A stretch of DNA of 64,000 bases from Acinetobacter guillouiae CIP 63.46 (GCF_000368145.1 NZ_KB849283.1:1452324-1516323), one strand, 5' to 3'; shown: positions 48,227 through 58,007, numbered from the stretch's first letter. Notes: generated by a model from the sequence alone, not told the origin. Numbers and translations: made by a program.

Positions 48227-48295
48227 TCAATATTCTCAAACAATCAAATAAATGGATTATAAGCAAGTTTTCTCAGCGAAGACGTGACAAAAACA

Positions 48296-48324
48296 AAAAA
48301 GCTTAGAAATCTCTAAGCTTTTTT
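48296..48324. terminator. Bidirectional intrinsic terminator
   Basis: GCTTAGA-AATC-TCTAAGC with an A-run on the left and T-run on the right; it closes the Mpo1-like gene and may insulate thiE. Confidence 0.85.
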
Positions 48325-48351
48325 GTTTAATTTATTACCATACTGACAAGA

Positions 48352-48735
48352 TTAGCTCTCAATTTTATCTAGACTACGGTCTTTTAAACTTAAATTGCCA
48401 CGTACAATATCGGAAAGCATACGCCAGTCCGAAATAAAACTATAAAGTGGTTGCTTAAAACTTGCTGGCTTATTTTTCTCAAATACAAAATGCCCCACCC
48501 AAGCACACGCATAGCCTGAAAGCAGTCCATAGACCACGTATTTTGCTTTACGTTGACGAATTGCTTTGCTAAAAAAATAAATACCGACACTACTTCCAGC
48601 TGCATGCAAACGGCGACTCATCATGCTACGGTGTTCAGTTAAATAAAAACGATAAAATTCTGAATAGTTTTTAATTGGTAATTCAAACTTCGGGTTTTGC
48701 TCTAATTCCGATTTAGGCTCAACATACGCGTTCAT
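48352..48735 (-). CDS. Mpo1-like (DUF962) membrane protein
   Basis: 127 residues. YSEFYRFYLTEHRSMMSRRLHAAGSSVGIYF is the family's opening with conserved HxxxxxRxxHxxG histidines, followed by GLLSGYACAWVGHFVFEKNKPASFKQPLYSFISDWRML. Yeast Mpo1 is an Fe2+-dependent dioxygenase acting on 2-hydroxy fatty acids; the bacterial role is unverified. ATG 48735 is chosen because AGGA lies 9 bases upstream, within a tandem repeat. Confidence 0.82.
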   Translation of the reverse strand: MNAYVEPKSELEQNPKFELPIKNYSEFYRFYLTEHRSMMSRRLHAAGSSVGIYFFSKAIRQRKAKYVVYGLLSGYACAWVGHFVFEKNKPASFKQPLYSFISDWRMLSDIVRGNLSLKDRSLDKIES

Positions 48736-48740
48736 GATCA

Positions 48741-48800
48741 ATCATCCTGTTTTATTTTTAATCATCCTGTTTTATTTTTAATCAGCTTAGTTTATTTTAT
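48741..48800. repeat. 20-bp tandem repeat, two exact units and one decayed
   Basis: ATCATCCTGTTTTATTTTTA occurs exactly at 48741-48760 and 48761-48780, with a diverged third unit at 48781-48800. It lies in the 5' leader of the Mpo1-like gene. On that gene's strand each exact unit contains AGGATGAT, so the repeat duplicates the ribosome binding site. Confidence 0.85.
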
Positions 48801-48828
48801 GCTGCAATAACAGCCAAATTCAATATCA

Positions 48829-48955
48829 AGTCTGTTGACAATTCATCTATATTTGCGACTTCAAGTATTGCCCAGACCATACAAGTCACGAAATAGGAAA
48901 TTTTGTCATTCTAAATATTTAATTAGTAACGATATTGCGGTAAAAAATACTCAAA
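48829..48955. repeat. Decayed left half of the MITE-like repeat
   Basis: GTCTGTTGACAATTC at the start, then TTTGCGACT, GTCATTCTAAAT and GTAACGA..TTGCGGTAAAAAA-type text correspond in order to the first half of the element at 3639-3950, with many substitutions. The right end and terminal repeat are lost. It lies just upstream of the first CYTH gene. Confidence 0.65.
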
Positions 48956-49065
48956 TGGCATGCTATACAAGTCTTCTGATGACACATTTTAAGTTACAAT
49001 GCCAGATTAAACATTCAAGAATGTTTAACTCTCTAATAACCATGATTAACACTTAGGACCCTCAC

Positions 49066-50526
49066 ATGCTTGAAGTTGAATTAAAGTTTCAAATTCCGGA
49101 AGCCCGCCGCAATGCACTCCTCAAAGCATTAGATCCTAAAAAATCCCAAATTATTCAATTACAAGCAAAATACTACGACACACCTGATCGTCAGATGTCC
49201 CAACACGGCGCTGCACTACGTCAACGCTTAGAAGGAACGCGTTGGGTACAAACATTAAAAGCCGCCACAAAAAGCCATTTACAACGCTTTGAAGACAATA
49301 TTGATTTAGGTGAACTTGCTGAAGCCCCACATTTAGATCTTGATATTTACCAGAATAAACCTGAAGCACTTGCTGTGTTAAAAAATGCATTGGGGGATAA
49401 ATTTGACGAACTTCAATTACAATTTGAAACTGACATCCAACGTACCATCCGTGTGATTCAGTTTGAAGATGCTGAAATTGAAATCAGCCTCGATATTGGT
49501 GAAGTCAGAACTGAAACATCCAAACAAGAAATTCATGAAGTAGAATTTGAGTTAAAAAGTGGCTCAATTCAATCACTTTTAGCCTTTAGTTTTGAGTGGG
49601 TTAAAAAGTATCATTTGTGGCTCGATGTACGTAGCAAAGCTGAGTTTGGACACTTATTGACTGTGGATCAAAAAGTCAGTCCAGCACAGCTCAGCAAAGA
49701 AACCATTTTAAATAAAAAAGACTCTGCAGATAAAAATTTACGTGTGCTTATTGCCAGTCAATTACAACATTTATTGCCAAATATTGCCGCGATTTCTGCA
49801 CAGGTTGCCCAGCCTGAACATATTATTCAAGCACAAACTGCCCTACACCATTTACATTTAAGTCTTTCTCTGTTTAAAGATTGGACAGATACCAAAACGG
49901 ATAAATGGTCACATCAACTTTCAGCGTTTGAGAGTCACTTTAAAAACTTACAGCATTTTGAACATATGCAACGTACATTAGGTGCTTTACTGCAAAATCC
50001 GAAAACAGCGCAAAGTTTAGATCGGGATATTTTGTATGCCAATGAAAAACTCATCAATTTGGTCAAATCGACTCAAAATGTGCAGCACTATTTAGAATTA
50101 CTCATGTTCAGTTTAGGACAGTCTGCGAAAGCGCCAACCCATGACTTAAAATGGTTTGCGCAAAATACATTGCAAAATCAGTATCGACAACTACAAGAAA
50201 GTTTAAATGAAGCCGATCTATCTGACCTTGAAAGTTTAGAAGCGCTGGCTCAGCATTTAAATGAATTAAAATTTAGCTTTCCGATCCTAACCAATATCTA
50301 TGATGTTAAAAACTTGCAGAAATATGCAAAATCTTTAAATGATGCTCAACAAGCATGTGAGCAATACCAAGTGCTTGCCTCATCATCTTCTTACCTACAA
50401 CAAACCGACCTTGAAGCCAGTGATTGGTTTGCCTTAGGCTGGCTTACTGCAAAACAAGAAGCTTATGCGGAAAAACTGCTTGATGCGACGGAACAGTTCT
50501 TGGTCAGCCGTAAGTTTTTAAAATAA
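49066..50526 (+). CDS. CYTH domain protein with a degenerate CHAD domain
   Basis: 486 residues. The N-terminal CYTH triphosphatase tunnel is intact: MLEVELKFQIPE (ExExK), YYDTPDRQM, ALRQRLEG, WVQTLKAA, EVEFELKSG. The C-terminal half aligns with the CHAD domain of its neighbour but the basic signature is gone: EHIIQAQTALHHLHLSLSLFKDW replaces HQARVAIRRLRSALKTF, and the second Arg-rich helix reads LAQHLNELKFSFPIL. It may retain inorganic triphosphatase activity but not bind polyphosphate. Followed after 196 bases by a paralogue. Confidence 0.82.
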   Translation: MLEVELKFQIPEARRNALLKALDPKKSQIIQLQAKYYDTPDRQMSQHGAALRQRLEGTRWVQTLKAATKSHLQRFEDNIDLGELAEAPHLDLDIYQNKPEALAVLKNALGDKFDELQLQFETDIQRTIRVIQFEDAEIEISLDIGEVRTETSKQEIHEVEFELKSGSIQSLLAFSFEWVKKYHLWLDVRSKAEFGHLLTVDQKVSPAQLSKETILNKKDSADKNLRVLIASQLQHLLPNIAAISAQVAQPEHIIQAQTALHHLHLSLSLFKDWTDTKTDKWSHQLSAFESHFKNLQHFEHMQRTLGALLQNPKTAQSLDRDILYANEKLINLVKSTQNVQHYLELLMFSLGQSAKAPTHDLKWFAQNTLQNQYRQLQESLNEADLSDLESLEALAQHLNELKFSFPILTNIYDVKNLQKYAKSLNDAQQACEQYQVLASSSSYLQQTDLEASDWFALGWLTAKQEAYAEKLLDATEQFLVSRKFLK

Positions 50527-50722
50527 ATCAGCAGCAAGAAGAGATGGTTTTATTGATTAAATTATTGAATAAAATCATCTCTTTAAATACTGCATAAATT
50601 TGAATATTTGTAGTCGCATGAGTATTCACGTTGCGAATTTGTAATCATTCATTAAAAACTCAAAAAAAACAATTTATCGGATTAAAATCGAGAGAATAAG
50701 TAATAAAAAAGGAACGATAAGC

Positions 50723-52192
50723 ATGTTTGAAATTGAATTGAAATTCCAAATACCTGAAGAAAAGCAAGAAATGCTCATTAAAGCGTTTCAAAGAAAAGAT
50801 ACCAATATTCAGCACTTACAAGCCAAATACTATGATACGGCACAATTTATTTTGTCTGAGCATTCCATTTCGCTTCGTCAACGCCTTGAAGATGATCAAG
50901 AAAATCAGCAATGGGTACAAACCCTCAAACTTCCAACAGAACAAAGACTCAAACGTGCAGAATTTGAGGAAAATATCGGAAACGTGGAAACAGGATTAGA
51001 TCTAAAAAATTATCTCAGCAATAAGCATATTGCTAAAAATATTAAACACTTATTAGAGCAACATAAAGACGGATTAGAAGTTCAGTTTCAAACAGACATC
51101 GAAAGAAAGCTCAGCTTATTTAAATTTCAAAATAGTGAAATTGAAGTCAGTTATGATCATGGTCATATCATCGCCCATCAACAGCGTCTCGCATTACGTG
51201 AATTAGAATTTGAACTGAAACAAGGTACTGTTCAAGATCTTATTTCTTTTATCTTACCTCGGATGAAACGCTATAACTTATGGCTTGATACCCGTAGCAA
51301 AGCACAGCAAGGTTTTCAGCTTGCACAAAATACTCCAGACAATCCCGTACAGTTGCAAACGCCACTTGTTCTTGATTCAAAGGATCATCCTGAGAATGCA
51401 TTAAAAAAGATCGTGAATAATTGCTTATCGCATCTACTCCCCAACACTACAGCAATTGCATCTGGAAACTTTAATTCCAAACATATTCATCAGGCACGTG
51501 TGGCAATTCGTCGCTTAAGAAGTGCTTTAAAAACCTTTTCAAATTGGTCTTTGCATATCGATCCCACTTGGCAAACACAGTTAACCGAACTATTTAGACA
51601 ACTCGGTTCGGCTCGTGATTTAGATATGATTCGAGAGGAGTTATTACCTCAGCTTGAAGCTGCTGGTGCGCCTAAGTTTAAACTTCCAGAACCACAAGAT
51701 GTCGATTCGCAAAAATTAACTAAACTGTTTAGATCTTTTAATTTTAATTATTTAGTCCTATCCCTGATTCAATTTATTGCCCAAGAATCAAGTGAAAAAT
51801 CTCAAATAGCTGTACATAAAGCAGCATTTAAAAAAGTTAGACAACTACATCGCAAAATTCAAACTGATGCAGAAAACTATTTAAATTTAGACATCGAAGC
51901 ACGGCACCGTACTCGTAAAAACTTAAAGCGTTTGCGTTATAGTATTGAGTTTGTTGCATCATTATCGGATAAAAGCCAAGTCAAAAACTATTTAAAAGCC
52001 ATTAAACCTGCTCAAGAAAGTTTAGGGCTCTACAATGACCTAATTGTTGCTGAAGATGTGTTAAAAAAATTGGTCAAAACAGAACCCCAAGTCTGGTTTG
52101 CTTTGGGCTGGATTGCCGCAGAACAGCAACGGCTTTTGTTGAAATCACAACAAGATTTGCTGCTGTTTGCCAAGACAGCAGTTTTAGAGTAA
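50723..52192 (+). CDS. CYTH and CHAD domain-containing protein
   Basis: 489 residues. CYTH domain: MFEIELKFQIPE, YYDTAQF, LRQRLEDD, WVQTLKLP, RELEFELKQG. CHAD domain: HIHQARVAIRRLRSALKTFSNW, LGSARDLDMIREEL and ARHRTRKNLKRLRYSIEFVASL, with the conserved His and Arg that bind polyphosphate. E. coli YgiF has the same architecture and hydrolyses inorganic triphosphate. This paralogue appears the complete one of the pair. AAGGA precedes the ATG. Confidence 0.88.
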   Translation: MFEIELKFQIPEEKQEMLIKAFQRKDTNIQHLQAKYYDTAQFILSEHSISLRQRLEDDQENQQWVQTLKLPTEQRLKRAEFEENIGNVETGLDLKNYLSNKHIAKNIKHLLEQHKDGLEVQFQTDIERKLSLFKFQNSEIEVSYDHGHIIAHQQRLALRELEFELKQGTVQDLISFILPRMKRYNLWLDTRSKAQQGFQLAQNTPDNPVQLQTPLVLDSKDHPENALKKIVNNCLSHLLPNTTAIASGNFNSKHIHQARVAIRRLRSALKTFSNWSLHIDPTWQTQLTELFRQLGSARDLDMIREELLPQLEAAGAPKFKLPEPQDVDSQKLTKLFRSFNFNYLVLSLIQFIAQESSEKSQIAVHKAAFKKVRQLHRKIQTDAENYLNLDIEARHRTRKNLKRLRYSIEFVASLSDKSQVKNYLKAIKPAQESLGLYNDLIVAEDVLKKLVKTEPQVWFALGWIAAEQQRLLLKSQQDLLLFAKTAVLE

Positions 52193-52283
52193 TTATAGCT
52201 ACAATCCTGCTCTTTAAACCGAGATGCTCCGATCACAGCAGACAAAAGCTTATAAGTTTTAAGCAGGATATGGAATCACGTTT

Positions 52284-53006
52284 TCAATGACTGAACGACT
52301 CAATGCCCTGAATCAGGATCGCTTCTTCAGCACAGCTAAATTTAATATTAAATTGCCCAAAACGCATCCCATAAATACGTGCATCATCATGCTGATAAGC
52401 TGGTCGAGGATCTAAAGCCAGTACCGACTCAAGTTCAGCGATATATTTTGGGTCCATGTCAGCTGTTTGAAGAAATTTACTTTTTAATTGCTGTGCATGC
52501 TCAGACCAAATAACCTGTTTACGAACAGGCTCATACTGGGCATAACCACTTTGCGCCGCATCCACAGCATCAGAATAATGAATATAAGGTTTAATATCGA
52601 CAATCGGCGTACCATCTAAAAGGTCACTGCCTGTCACATATACACGAACTGCATTCCCCTCTTTTTTGACGGCTTTAAGTTGTACTACAGATAAACCGAT
52701 CGGTGCTGGGCGATACATACTGCGTGTTGCAAATACACCGATTTTTTTATTTCCACCTAAACGCGGTGGCCTCACTTGAGGTCGGAACTTATCTTTATCT
52801 TGTTGATTTTTATTGTCATGAAACTGCCAGATCAACCATAAATGACTAAATTCTTCGATTCCTTCAAATGCTTCCAAGACATTATAGGGTGCATGCATTT
52901 CGATAAAAGACTCCACCTGAACCAGATTTGGTTGTCGAGGAATACCAAATTTTTCAACATAAGGAGAACGCATAATCCCAATAATCGGGAGACTTAACTC
53001 AGTCAT
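52284..53006 (-). CDS. trmO: tRNA (N6-threonylcarbamoyladenosine37-N6)-methyltransferase TrmO
   Basis: 240 residues from ATG 53006 (MTELSLPIIGIMRSPYVEKFGIPRQP), the same length as E. coli TrmO (YaeB/TsaA) at the N-terminus. FSHLWLIWQFH, RPPRLGGNKKIGVFATRSMYRPAPIGLSVVQL and GSDLLDGTPIVDIKPYIHYSD are the SAM-binding beta-barrel motifs. It methylates t6A37 in some threonine tRNAs. The ribosome binding site is poor and ATG 53012 is possible. Confidence 0.92.
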   Translation of the reverse strand: MTELSLPIIGIMRSPYVEKFGIPRQPNLVQVESFIEMHAPYNVLEAFEGIEEFSHLWLIWQFHDNKNQQDKDKFRPQVRPPRLGGNKKIGVFATRSMYRPAPIGLSVVQLKAVKKEGNAVRVYVTGSDLLDGTPIVDIKPYIHYSDAVDAAQSGYAQYEPVRKQVIWSEHAQQLKSKFLQTADMDPKYIAELESVLALDPRPAYQHDDARIYGMRFGQFNIKFSCAEEAILIQGIESFSH

Positions 53007-53111
53007 AATCATTTTTTCTGATAAGTTCAATTAAATATATTCAGTTTATCGAGAATGATTTTAGATTAGAATAGCAGGCTGTTCTAATTTGATAATTTAT
53101 TGAGACCTTTA

Positions 53112-53891
53112 ATGGCTGCTTTCAACGTCGAAAAGATTACTCACGTACACCACTGGAATGACACTCTATTCAGTTTTAAGACCACACGTGATACTGCATT
53201 ACGTTTTAAAAATGGTCAATTTGTGATGATTGGTCTTGAAGTCAATGGTAAGCCTTTAATGCGAGCATATTCTATTGCAAGCGCTAACTACGAAGAAGAA
53301 TTAGAGTTTTTCTCAATTAAAGTGCCTGATGGTCCTTTAACTTCTATTTTGCAAAAAGTAAAAGTTGGTGATGAAATTCTAATTTCTAAAAAACCTACAG
53401 GTACTTTAGTGCTTGATGATTTGAATCCGGGTAAAAACTTATACCTTCTTTCATCGGGTACAGGGCTAGCACCATTCTTATCAACGATTCGCGATCCAGA
53501 AACCTATGAGCGTTTTGAGAAAGTTATCGTGGTACATGGTACACGCTTTATTTCTGAATTGGCTTACCAAGACCTGATTCTCAACGAACTTCCAAACAAC
53601 GAGTTTTTTGAAGAGCTGGGTATTAAAGACAAATTGGTTTACTACCCTACTGTAACCCGTGAAGATTTCCATACCCAAGGTCGTGTAACCACTGCGATTG
53701 AATCTGGTGCCTTATTTGAAAAAATTGGCTTACCACGTTTTAACCCAGAAACTGACCGTGCAATGCTTTGTGGTAGCCCAGCATTCCTTGACGATGTTGT
53801 CGAGCTGCTTGACCAACACGGTCTGAAAGAATCCCCTAAAATGGGTGTTTTAGGCGACTACGTGATTGAACGCGCTTTTGTTGAAAAATAA
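53112..53891 (+). CDS. fpr: Ferredoxin/flavodoxin-NADP+ reductase
   Basis: 259 residues, start ATG 53112 (MAAFNVEKITHVHHWND). FAD site RAYSIASANYEEELEFFSIKV, NADP-binding YLLSSGTGLAPFLSTIRDPETYERF, VHGTRFISELAY, the AMLCGSPAFLDDV block and a C-terminal ending FVEK typical of bacterial Fpr. It shuttles electrons between NADPH and ferredoxin or flavodoxin and supports oxidative stress defence. Followed by a strong terminator. Confidence 0.93.
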   Translation: MAAFNVEKITHVHHWNDTLFSFKTTRDTALRFKNGQFVMIGLEVNGKPLMRAYSIASANYEEELEFFSIKVPDGPLTSILQKVKVGDEILISKKPTGTLVLDDLNPGKNLYLLSSGTGLAPFLSTIRDPETYERFEKVIVVHGTRFISELAYQDLILNELPNNEFFEELGIKDKLVYYPTVTREDFHTQGRVTTAIESGALFEKIGLPRFNPETDRAMLCGSPAFLDDVVELLDQHGLKESPKMGVLGDYVIERAFVEK

Positions 53892-53919
53892 TTTATTTTT
53901 CAAGCAGCGTTAAATTGAA

Positions 53920-53946
53920 AACCGAGGTTGAATACCTCGGTTTTTT
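53920..53946 (+). terminator. Intrinsic terminator of fpr
   Basis: AACCGAGGT / ACCTCGGTT with a TGAAT loop and T-run. Confidence 0.9.
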
Positions 53947-54010
53947 ACGTTTAATGAATATAAATTAGTACAGCTTGATATCTCATTTTTATTGATCTTG
54001 TATCGTTATA

Positions 54011-54037
54011 AAAAAAGCCATACAAATGTATGGCTTT
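54011..54037 (-). terminator. Intrinsic terminator of the M16 protease gene
   Basis: AAAGCCATACA / TGTATGGCTTT hairpin; the A-run reads as a T-run on the reverse strand. Confidence 0.82.
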
Positions 54038-54064
54038 CCTTGAGTGATTCAATAATTTAAATCA

Positions 54065-56839
54065 TCAATTTACATTTTTCTGAGCTTGACCATATTGGTC
54101 AGCCATCACTTCAACCAATTGATCAGGTTTAATATACTTCTTAATCACAGCATCCACATCAGTTTTGGTCAGTTGAGCAAACTCTTGATCTCTTAAAGCA
54201 CGACTATCCATTTTCTTATTGCGTTCAAGCTGGCTGTTTAACATACGATGAATTACGCGCTCATCTTCTAAAGACGTCACACGTTGCTTCATGATATTGG
54301 CTTTAGCCGCTTCCAGCTCCTGACTGGTTACTCCTGTCGCGAGTAAGTCATTCAGCACTTTACGCACCACTTGCGATACTTCAGCAGATTTCCCTGCTGT
54401 GTAATTGGCTTCGATCGACAATGCACCCGCTTCATTAAAAGAATCCAAGTTTAATTGACTACCAAAACCATAAACCAACGCATTTTTTTCACGAAGCTCT
54501 TGTCCTAAACGTGAAGACAATTGCGAGTCACCCAAAATATAGCTAAAGACAATCAATGCTGCGGCATCTTTATTGTCCACACCTACAGGCAAGGTCTGCA
54601 AAGCTTGATAACTACCAAACTCACGTTGTTCTGAAAGGGCATGCACATTCTGCGCTTTATAAGTGGTAAATTCTGTTGATAGACGCTGATAAGGTTGTTT
54701 AGCTGACCAATTGCCAAATTGTTGCTCAAGTAACTTCTTGATTGGTTTTGCATCATACTGCCCAGTGATAGAAATAAAGGCATGATCCATTGCAAAGTAT
54801 GTTTTATATAAATCGACAACTTGTTGGTTGGTTGCTGCTTGAATCTGTTTTTTCGCCAGTTCTGGTTCAAAATGATAACGTAAATCACCCGGCTGATAGG
54901 TTTCAAGTAAGCGTGCAATGGTTAAAGAGGATACTGTTTCAGGCTCAGTATATGGTCGATCCAAACTAGATAAACTTTGTAATTTAATTAAATCAAATTG
55001 CGATTGTTCAAATTTAGGGCTCTTCATCACCGACACGATATATTTAAAGAACTCTTCAAATTTTTCTTTTTTCGCTGAAATTTGAATAGTAATCCCGTTA
55101 TCCGATGCAGTCGCAGTTGCTCCACCACTTGCTTCAATGGTTTTATCTGCAATGTTCTGTAAGCTATATTGCTCTGAAGCACGTAATAATAAATAAGCCG
55201 TAAAATCGAGGATTTGTGCCTTATTCATTAAAGATTCAGCTGTACCAAAGTTGACTTCAATGGTTGCATAGGTTTTATCATCACGTGTCGAGGTTGGGAA
55301 TAAAGCATACTTCATCCCATTTTTTAAAGTGCCACGTTGAATCTTTTTCTCTGTCGCAGTTAAATACTGTTTCGATTTTTCAACATATTGAGCAACTTCA
55401 GCTTGATAAACACTGACATCTTTTAACGGTTCTACAGCAGCAGCTTGTTGATCTAAAGTTTTTGGTTTTTCAGCAGCTTGCTTTTGCTCCAAGGCCTTTT
55501 TCTGATCTTCAGGTGTCGGTTGAATATCACCATTAAAACGGTGCTGCTCAGTTAAAAATGCTTTTAAAGTTGCATTAGTTTCAGCTACGCTTAACTTTTG
55601 AATGGCCTGTTGATCTTTAAAATATTGTGCCCAATTGCCATGCGATGACACCACATAATCACTCAACATACCACCGACAGCAGCAGCACTGGTCAATAAA
55701 CTTTCATTGGCATTCTGAATCAGATTTTTAACCCGTTTTAATTCAACATCATCAAAACTTTTATTTTTCTCTACACCGGCAATCAGCGCACTGTCAATTT
55801 TTTGAGCATCATGGTTTGGCGCATAAATCGCCCCCATAAACACCAAGTTAAAATCATCATCTAGCCATGTTGTCGACTGGACATTGGTCGCGACGCCAGT
55901 TTCAACCATACTTGAATATAGATGACCACTCGGTTGTAAGGTATATAAATATGGTGCAAGTGCTAATACTGGCTGAATTTTTTCATTCCTACCATTCATA
56001 TAAATATTGAATTTGGCAAGATCACTGCCCTTTTTCACCACAAAATTACGATTTTTTATAGTTGAAGAATCAAGTAAAGGCACTGTTGCTTGTTGAGGAA
56101 TCTTACGTGCAGCAATCGCACTAAAGTTTTTATCAATCGCTTTTAAAACTTCTGCTTTATCAAATTTACCTGCAATCACCATCACCGCATTATTCGGTGC
56201 ATACCAGTCTTTATAGAATTTGTTCAATTCATTCATTTTAATTGACTGTAGTTCAGCAAGATCACCGATCGGTAAACGACCTAATGACTTATTGCCGTAG
56301 GCTGCTTTCCACATTTGATCCATCAGCACAGCAAAAGGCTGATCCATACGCACTTCGCGTTCACGCATCACAATATTGATTTCTGAAGGAACGAATTGTT
56401 CTTGAAGCACCAATTTGTCCATACGTTGTGACTCTAAATAAATCACTTCATTTAAGGTATTTTGGTCTGGACGTACAATATTGGTATATTTAGTCGAATA
56501 ATAATCGGTACTGGCATTGGTCATTAACGTATATTGATCTAAACGGCGTTGAAATTCTTCGCCTTTTACATCTTGTGTGCCTTTAAACGCTAAATGTTCA
56601 AGTAAATGTGCAAGACCACCTTTGCCTTGTGGATCATTTAATGAACCAGTCAAATAAACCATATTCATAAAGACTTTACTTTCTTTATCATTCGGTGCAA
56701 GTAAAACTCTAAAGCCATTCTCTAGCTTATATTCTTCGATATTATGTTCAGATTTAACAAGGATGGCTTGAGCAAAACTAGACGCACTAAAACCAAGAAT
56801 ACAAAGCGACAAGGTGAGTTTTTTCAACTGCATGAGCAT
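54065..56839 (-). CDS. Periplasmic M16 (pitrilysin-type) zinc protease
   Basis: 924 residues with a Sec signal peptide (LTLSLCILGFSASSFAQA). The first M16 half has the inverted zinc motif HLLEH at residues 78-82 in GLAHLLEHLAFKGTQDV, followed by the downstream glutamate region (EREVRMDQPFAVLMDQMW). A linker of about 40 Gln/Lys/Ala-rich residues near 455-495 joins it to a second, catalytically inactive M16 half (LKNGMKYALFPTSTRDDKTYATIEVNFGTAESLM). Length fits the two-homologous-halves class. It probably degrades peptides in the periplasm. ATG 56839 or 56833 could be used. Confidence 0.9.
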   Translation of the reverse strand: MLMQLKKLTLSLCILGFSASSFAQAILVKSEHNIEEYKLENGFRVLLAPNDKESKVFMNMVYLTGSLNDPQGKGGLAHLLEHLAFKGTQDVKGEEFQRRLDQYTLMTNASTDYYSTKYTNIVRPDQNTLNEVIYLESQRMDKLVLQEQFVPSEINIVMREREVRMDQPFAVLMDQMWKAAYGNKSLGRLPIGDLAELQSIKMNELNKFYKDWYAPNNAVMVIAGKFDKAEVLKAIDKNFSAIAARKIPQQATVPLLDSSTIKNRNFVVKKGSDLAKFNIYMNGRNEKIQPVLALAPYLYTLQPSGHLYSSMVETGVATNVQSTTWLDDDFNLVFMGAIYAPNHDAQKIDSALIAGVEKNKSFDDVELKRVKNLIQNANESLLTSAAAVGGMLSDYVVSSHGNWAQYFKDQQAIQKLSVAETNATLKAFLTEQHRFNGDIQPTPEDQKKALEQKQAAEKPKTLDQQAAAVEPLKDVSVYQAEVAQYVEKSKQYLTATEKKIQRGTLKNGMKYALFPTSTRDDKTYATIEVNFGTAESLMNKAQILDFTAYLLLRASEQYSLQNIADKTIEASGGATATASDNGITIQISAKKEKFEEFFKYIVSVMKSPKFEQSQFDLIKLQSLSSLDRPYTEPETVSSLTIARLLETYQPGDLRYHFEPELAKKQIQAATNQQVVDLYKTYFAMDHAFISITGQYDAKPIKKLLEQQFGNWSAKQPYQRLSTEFTTYKAQNVHALSEQREFGSYQALQTLPVGVDNKDAAALIVFSYILGDSQLSSRLGQELREKNALVYGFGSQLNLDSFNEAGALSIEANYTAGKSAEVSQVVRKVLNDLLATGVTSQELEAAKANIMKQRVTSLEDERVIHRMLNSQLERNKKMDSRALRDQEFAQLTKTDVDAVIKKYIKPDQLVEVMADQYGQAQKNVN

Positions 56840-56989
56840 AGGAGAATCCAGAATTTTTTAAATTTTAAACAGTTATAAGCTAAACATCTTAAGAAATTCT
56901 GAACAAAATTTATAGTAAAGTTTTGAAAAAAGAGCCGTTTATTTCAACGGCTTTTGTAATGATTTGAACATGTCTAGCTTAAAATCAAT

Positions 56990-57820
56990 TTAAATAAAAA
57001 TCTCAGCTTGCATAAATAACTGTGCATAGCCTGAAATTTCGATACGTTGACTGTCCTGAATATCACAAAACAATTTTCCACCGCGCGCTGATGCTTGATA
57101 ACCGATAAGTTGTGTTTTACCCAGCTTTTCAGCCCATAAAGGCGCTAAACCAGTATGCATTGAACCTGTTACAGGATCTTCATCTATCCCTTTATGCGGG
57201 GCAAAATAGCGAGCCACATAATCATAATCGTTTGAAGCTGCGGTAATGGTCACATTATAGCCTGCAGACTCCGCAGTTAATGCGGTACTCACATGATATT
57301 GTTCTGCAATTTTTCGGATATTGGGTAAGTTTGGTGTTGCATTTATCACGTCTTGTGCAGATTCACAAACTAGAATATAAGCTTGCGCATTGAGGTAGAC
57401 TTCTTTAAAAGGCTGATCAATGACATGATTCAATAACTCAGGATAATCGATCACTCTTTGTGGCTGGCGAATCGGGAAATTCATCTGGATCTTTCCATCC
57501 TCAGCTTGCTGGATGATAAAAATACCCAAATCTTTAACATGAAAATGAATCGTCTTCGCTTGGCTATAGTCTTTAAATAAAACAAAAGCTGAAGCTAAGG
57601 TTGCATGTCCACAAAAATCGACTTCAACCTGTGGGGTAAACCAGCGAATTTGATAATTTTCATCATCAATGCGTTTTACAAAAGCAGTTTCTGCCAAATT
57701 ATTTTCTAAGGCAATATTTTGCATCAAAGCATCATCCAGCCAGTCATCTAAGACCAATACAGCAGCAGGATTGCCCTTAAACAATTGTTGTGTAAAAGCA
57801 TCAACTTGGTACATTTTCAT
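56990..57820 (-). CDS. PhzF family isomerase-like protein
   Basis: 276 residues, ATG 57820 with GAGGAG 8 bases upstream. YQVDAFTQQLFKGNPAAVLVLDDWLDD, NNLAETAFV (catalytic Glu of the family), IRWFTPQVEVDFCGHATLASAFVLF and YFAPHKGIDEDPVTGSMHTGLAPLW are the PhzF/epimerase-fold signatures. No phenazine genes are near, so this is one of the general PhzF-like isomerases. Confidence 0.9.
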   Translation of the reverse strand: MKMYQVDAFTQQLFKGNPAAVLVLDDWLDDALMQNIALENNLAETAFVKRIDDENYQIRWFTPQVEVDFCGHATLASAFVLFKDYSQAKTIHFHVKDLGIFIIQQAEDGKIQMNFPIRQPQRVIDYPELLNHVIDQPFKEVYLNAQAYILVCESAQDVINATPNLPNIRKIAEQYHVSTALTAESAGYNVTITAASNDYDYVARYFAPHKGIDEDPVTGSMHTGLAPLWAEKLGKTQLIGYQASARGGKLFCDIQDSQRIEISGYAQLFMQAEIFI

Positions 57821-58007
57821 TGTCAAAACTCCTCATTTTAATCTATTCTAAGTGATACTAAAAATGATTACAGATACAGTCTATGTTTTAAAATGGTTAC
57901 AGTTAAAACTCTAGCTTGATCGTATTGACCATTCAAAATACACCTGTTTTATAGATTCATTTGAAGTTTATAACCTTTCCTAGATCAATAATTATGGAAT
58001 AAGCACG

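Noticed and set aside
48741..48800. Repeat considered as a CRISPR array
   Set aside because: Units are directly adjacent with no spacers, so it is a simple tandem duplication.
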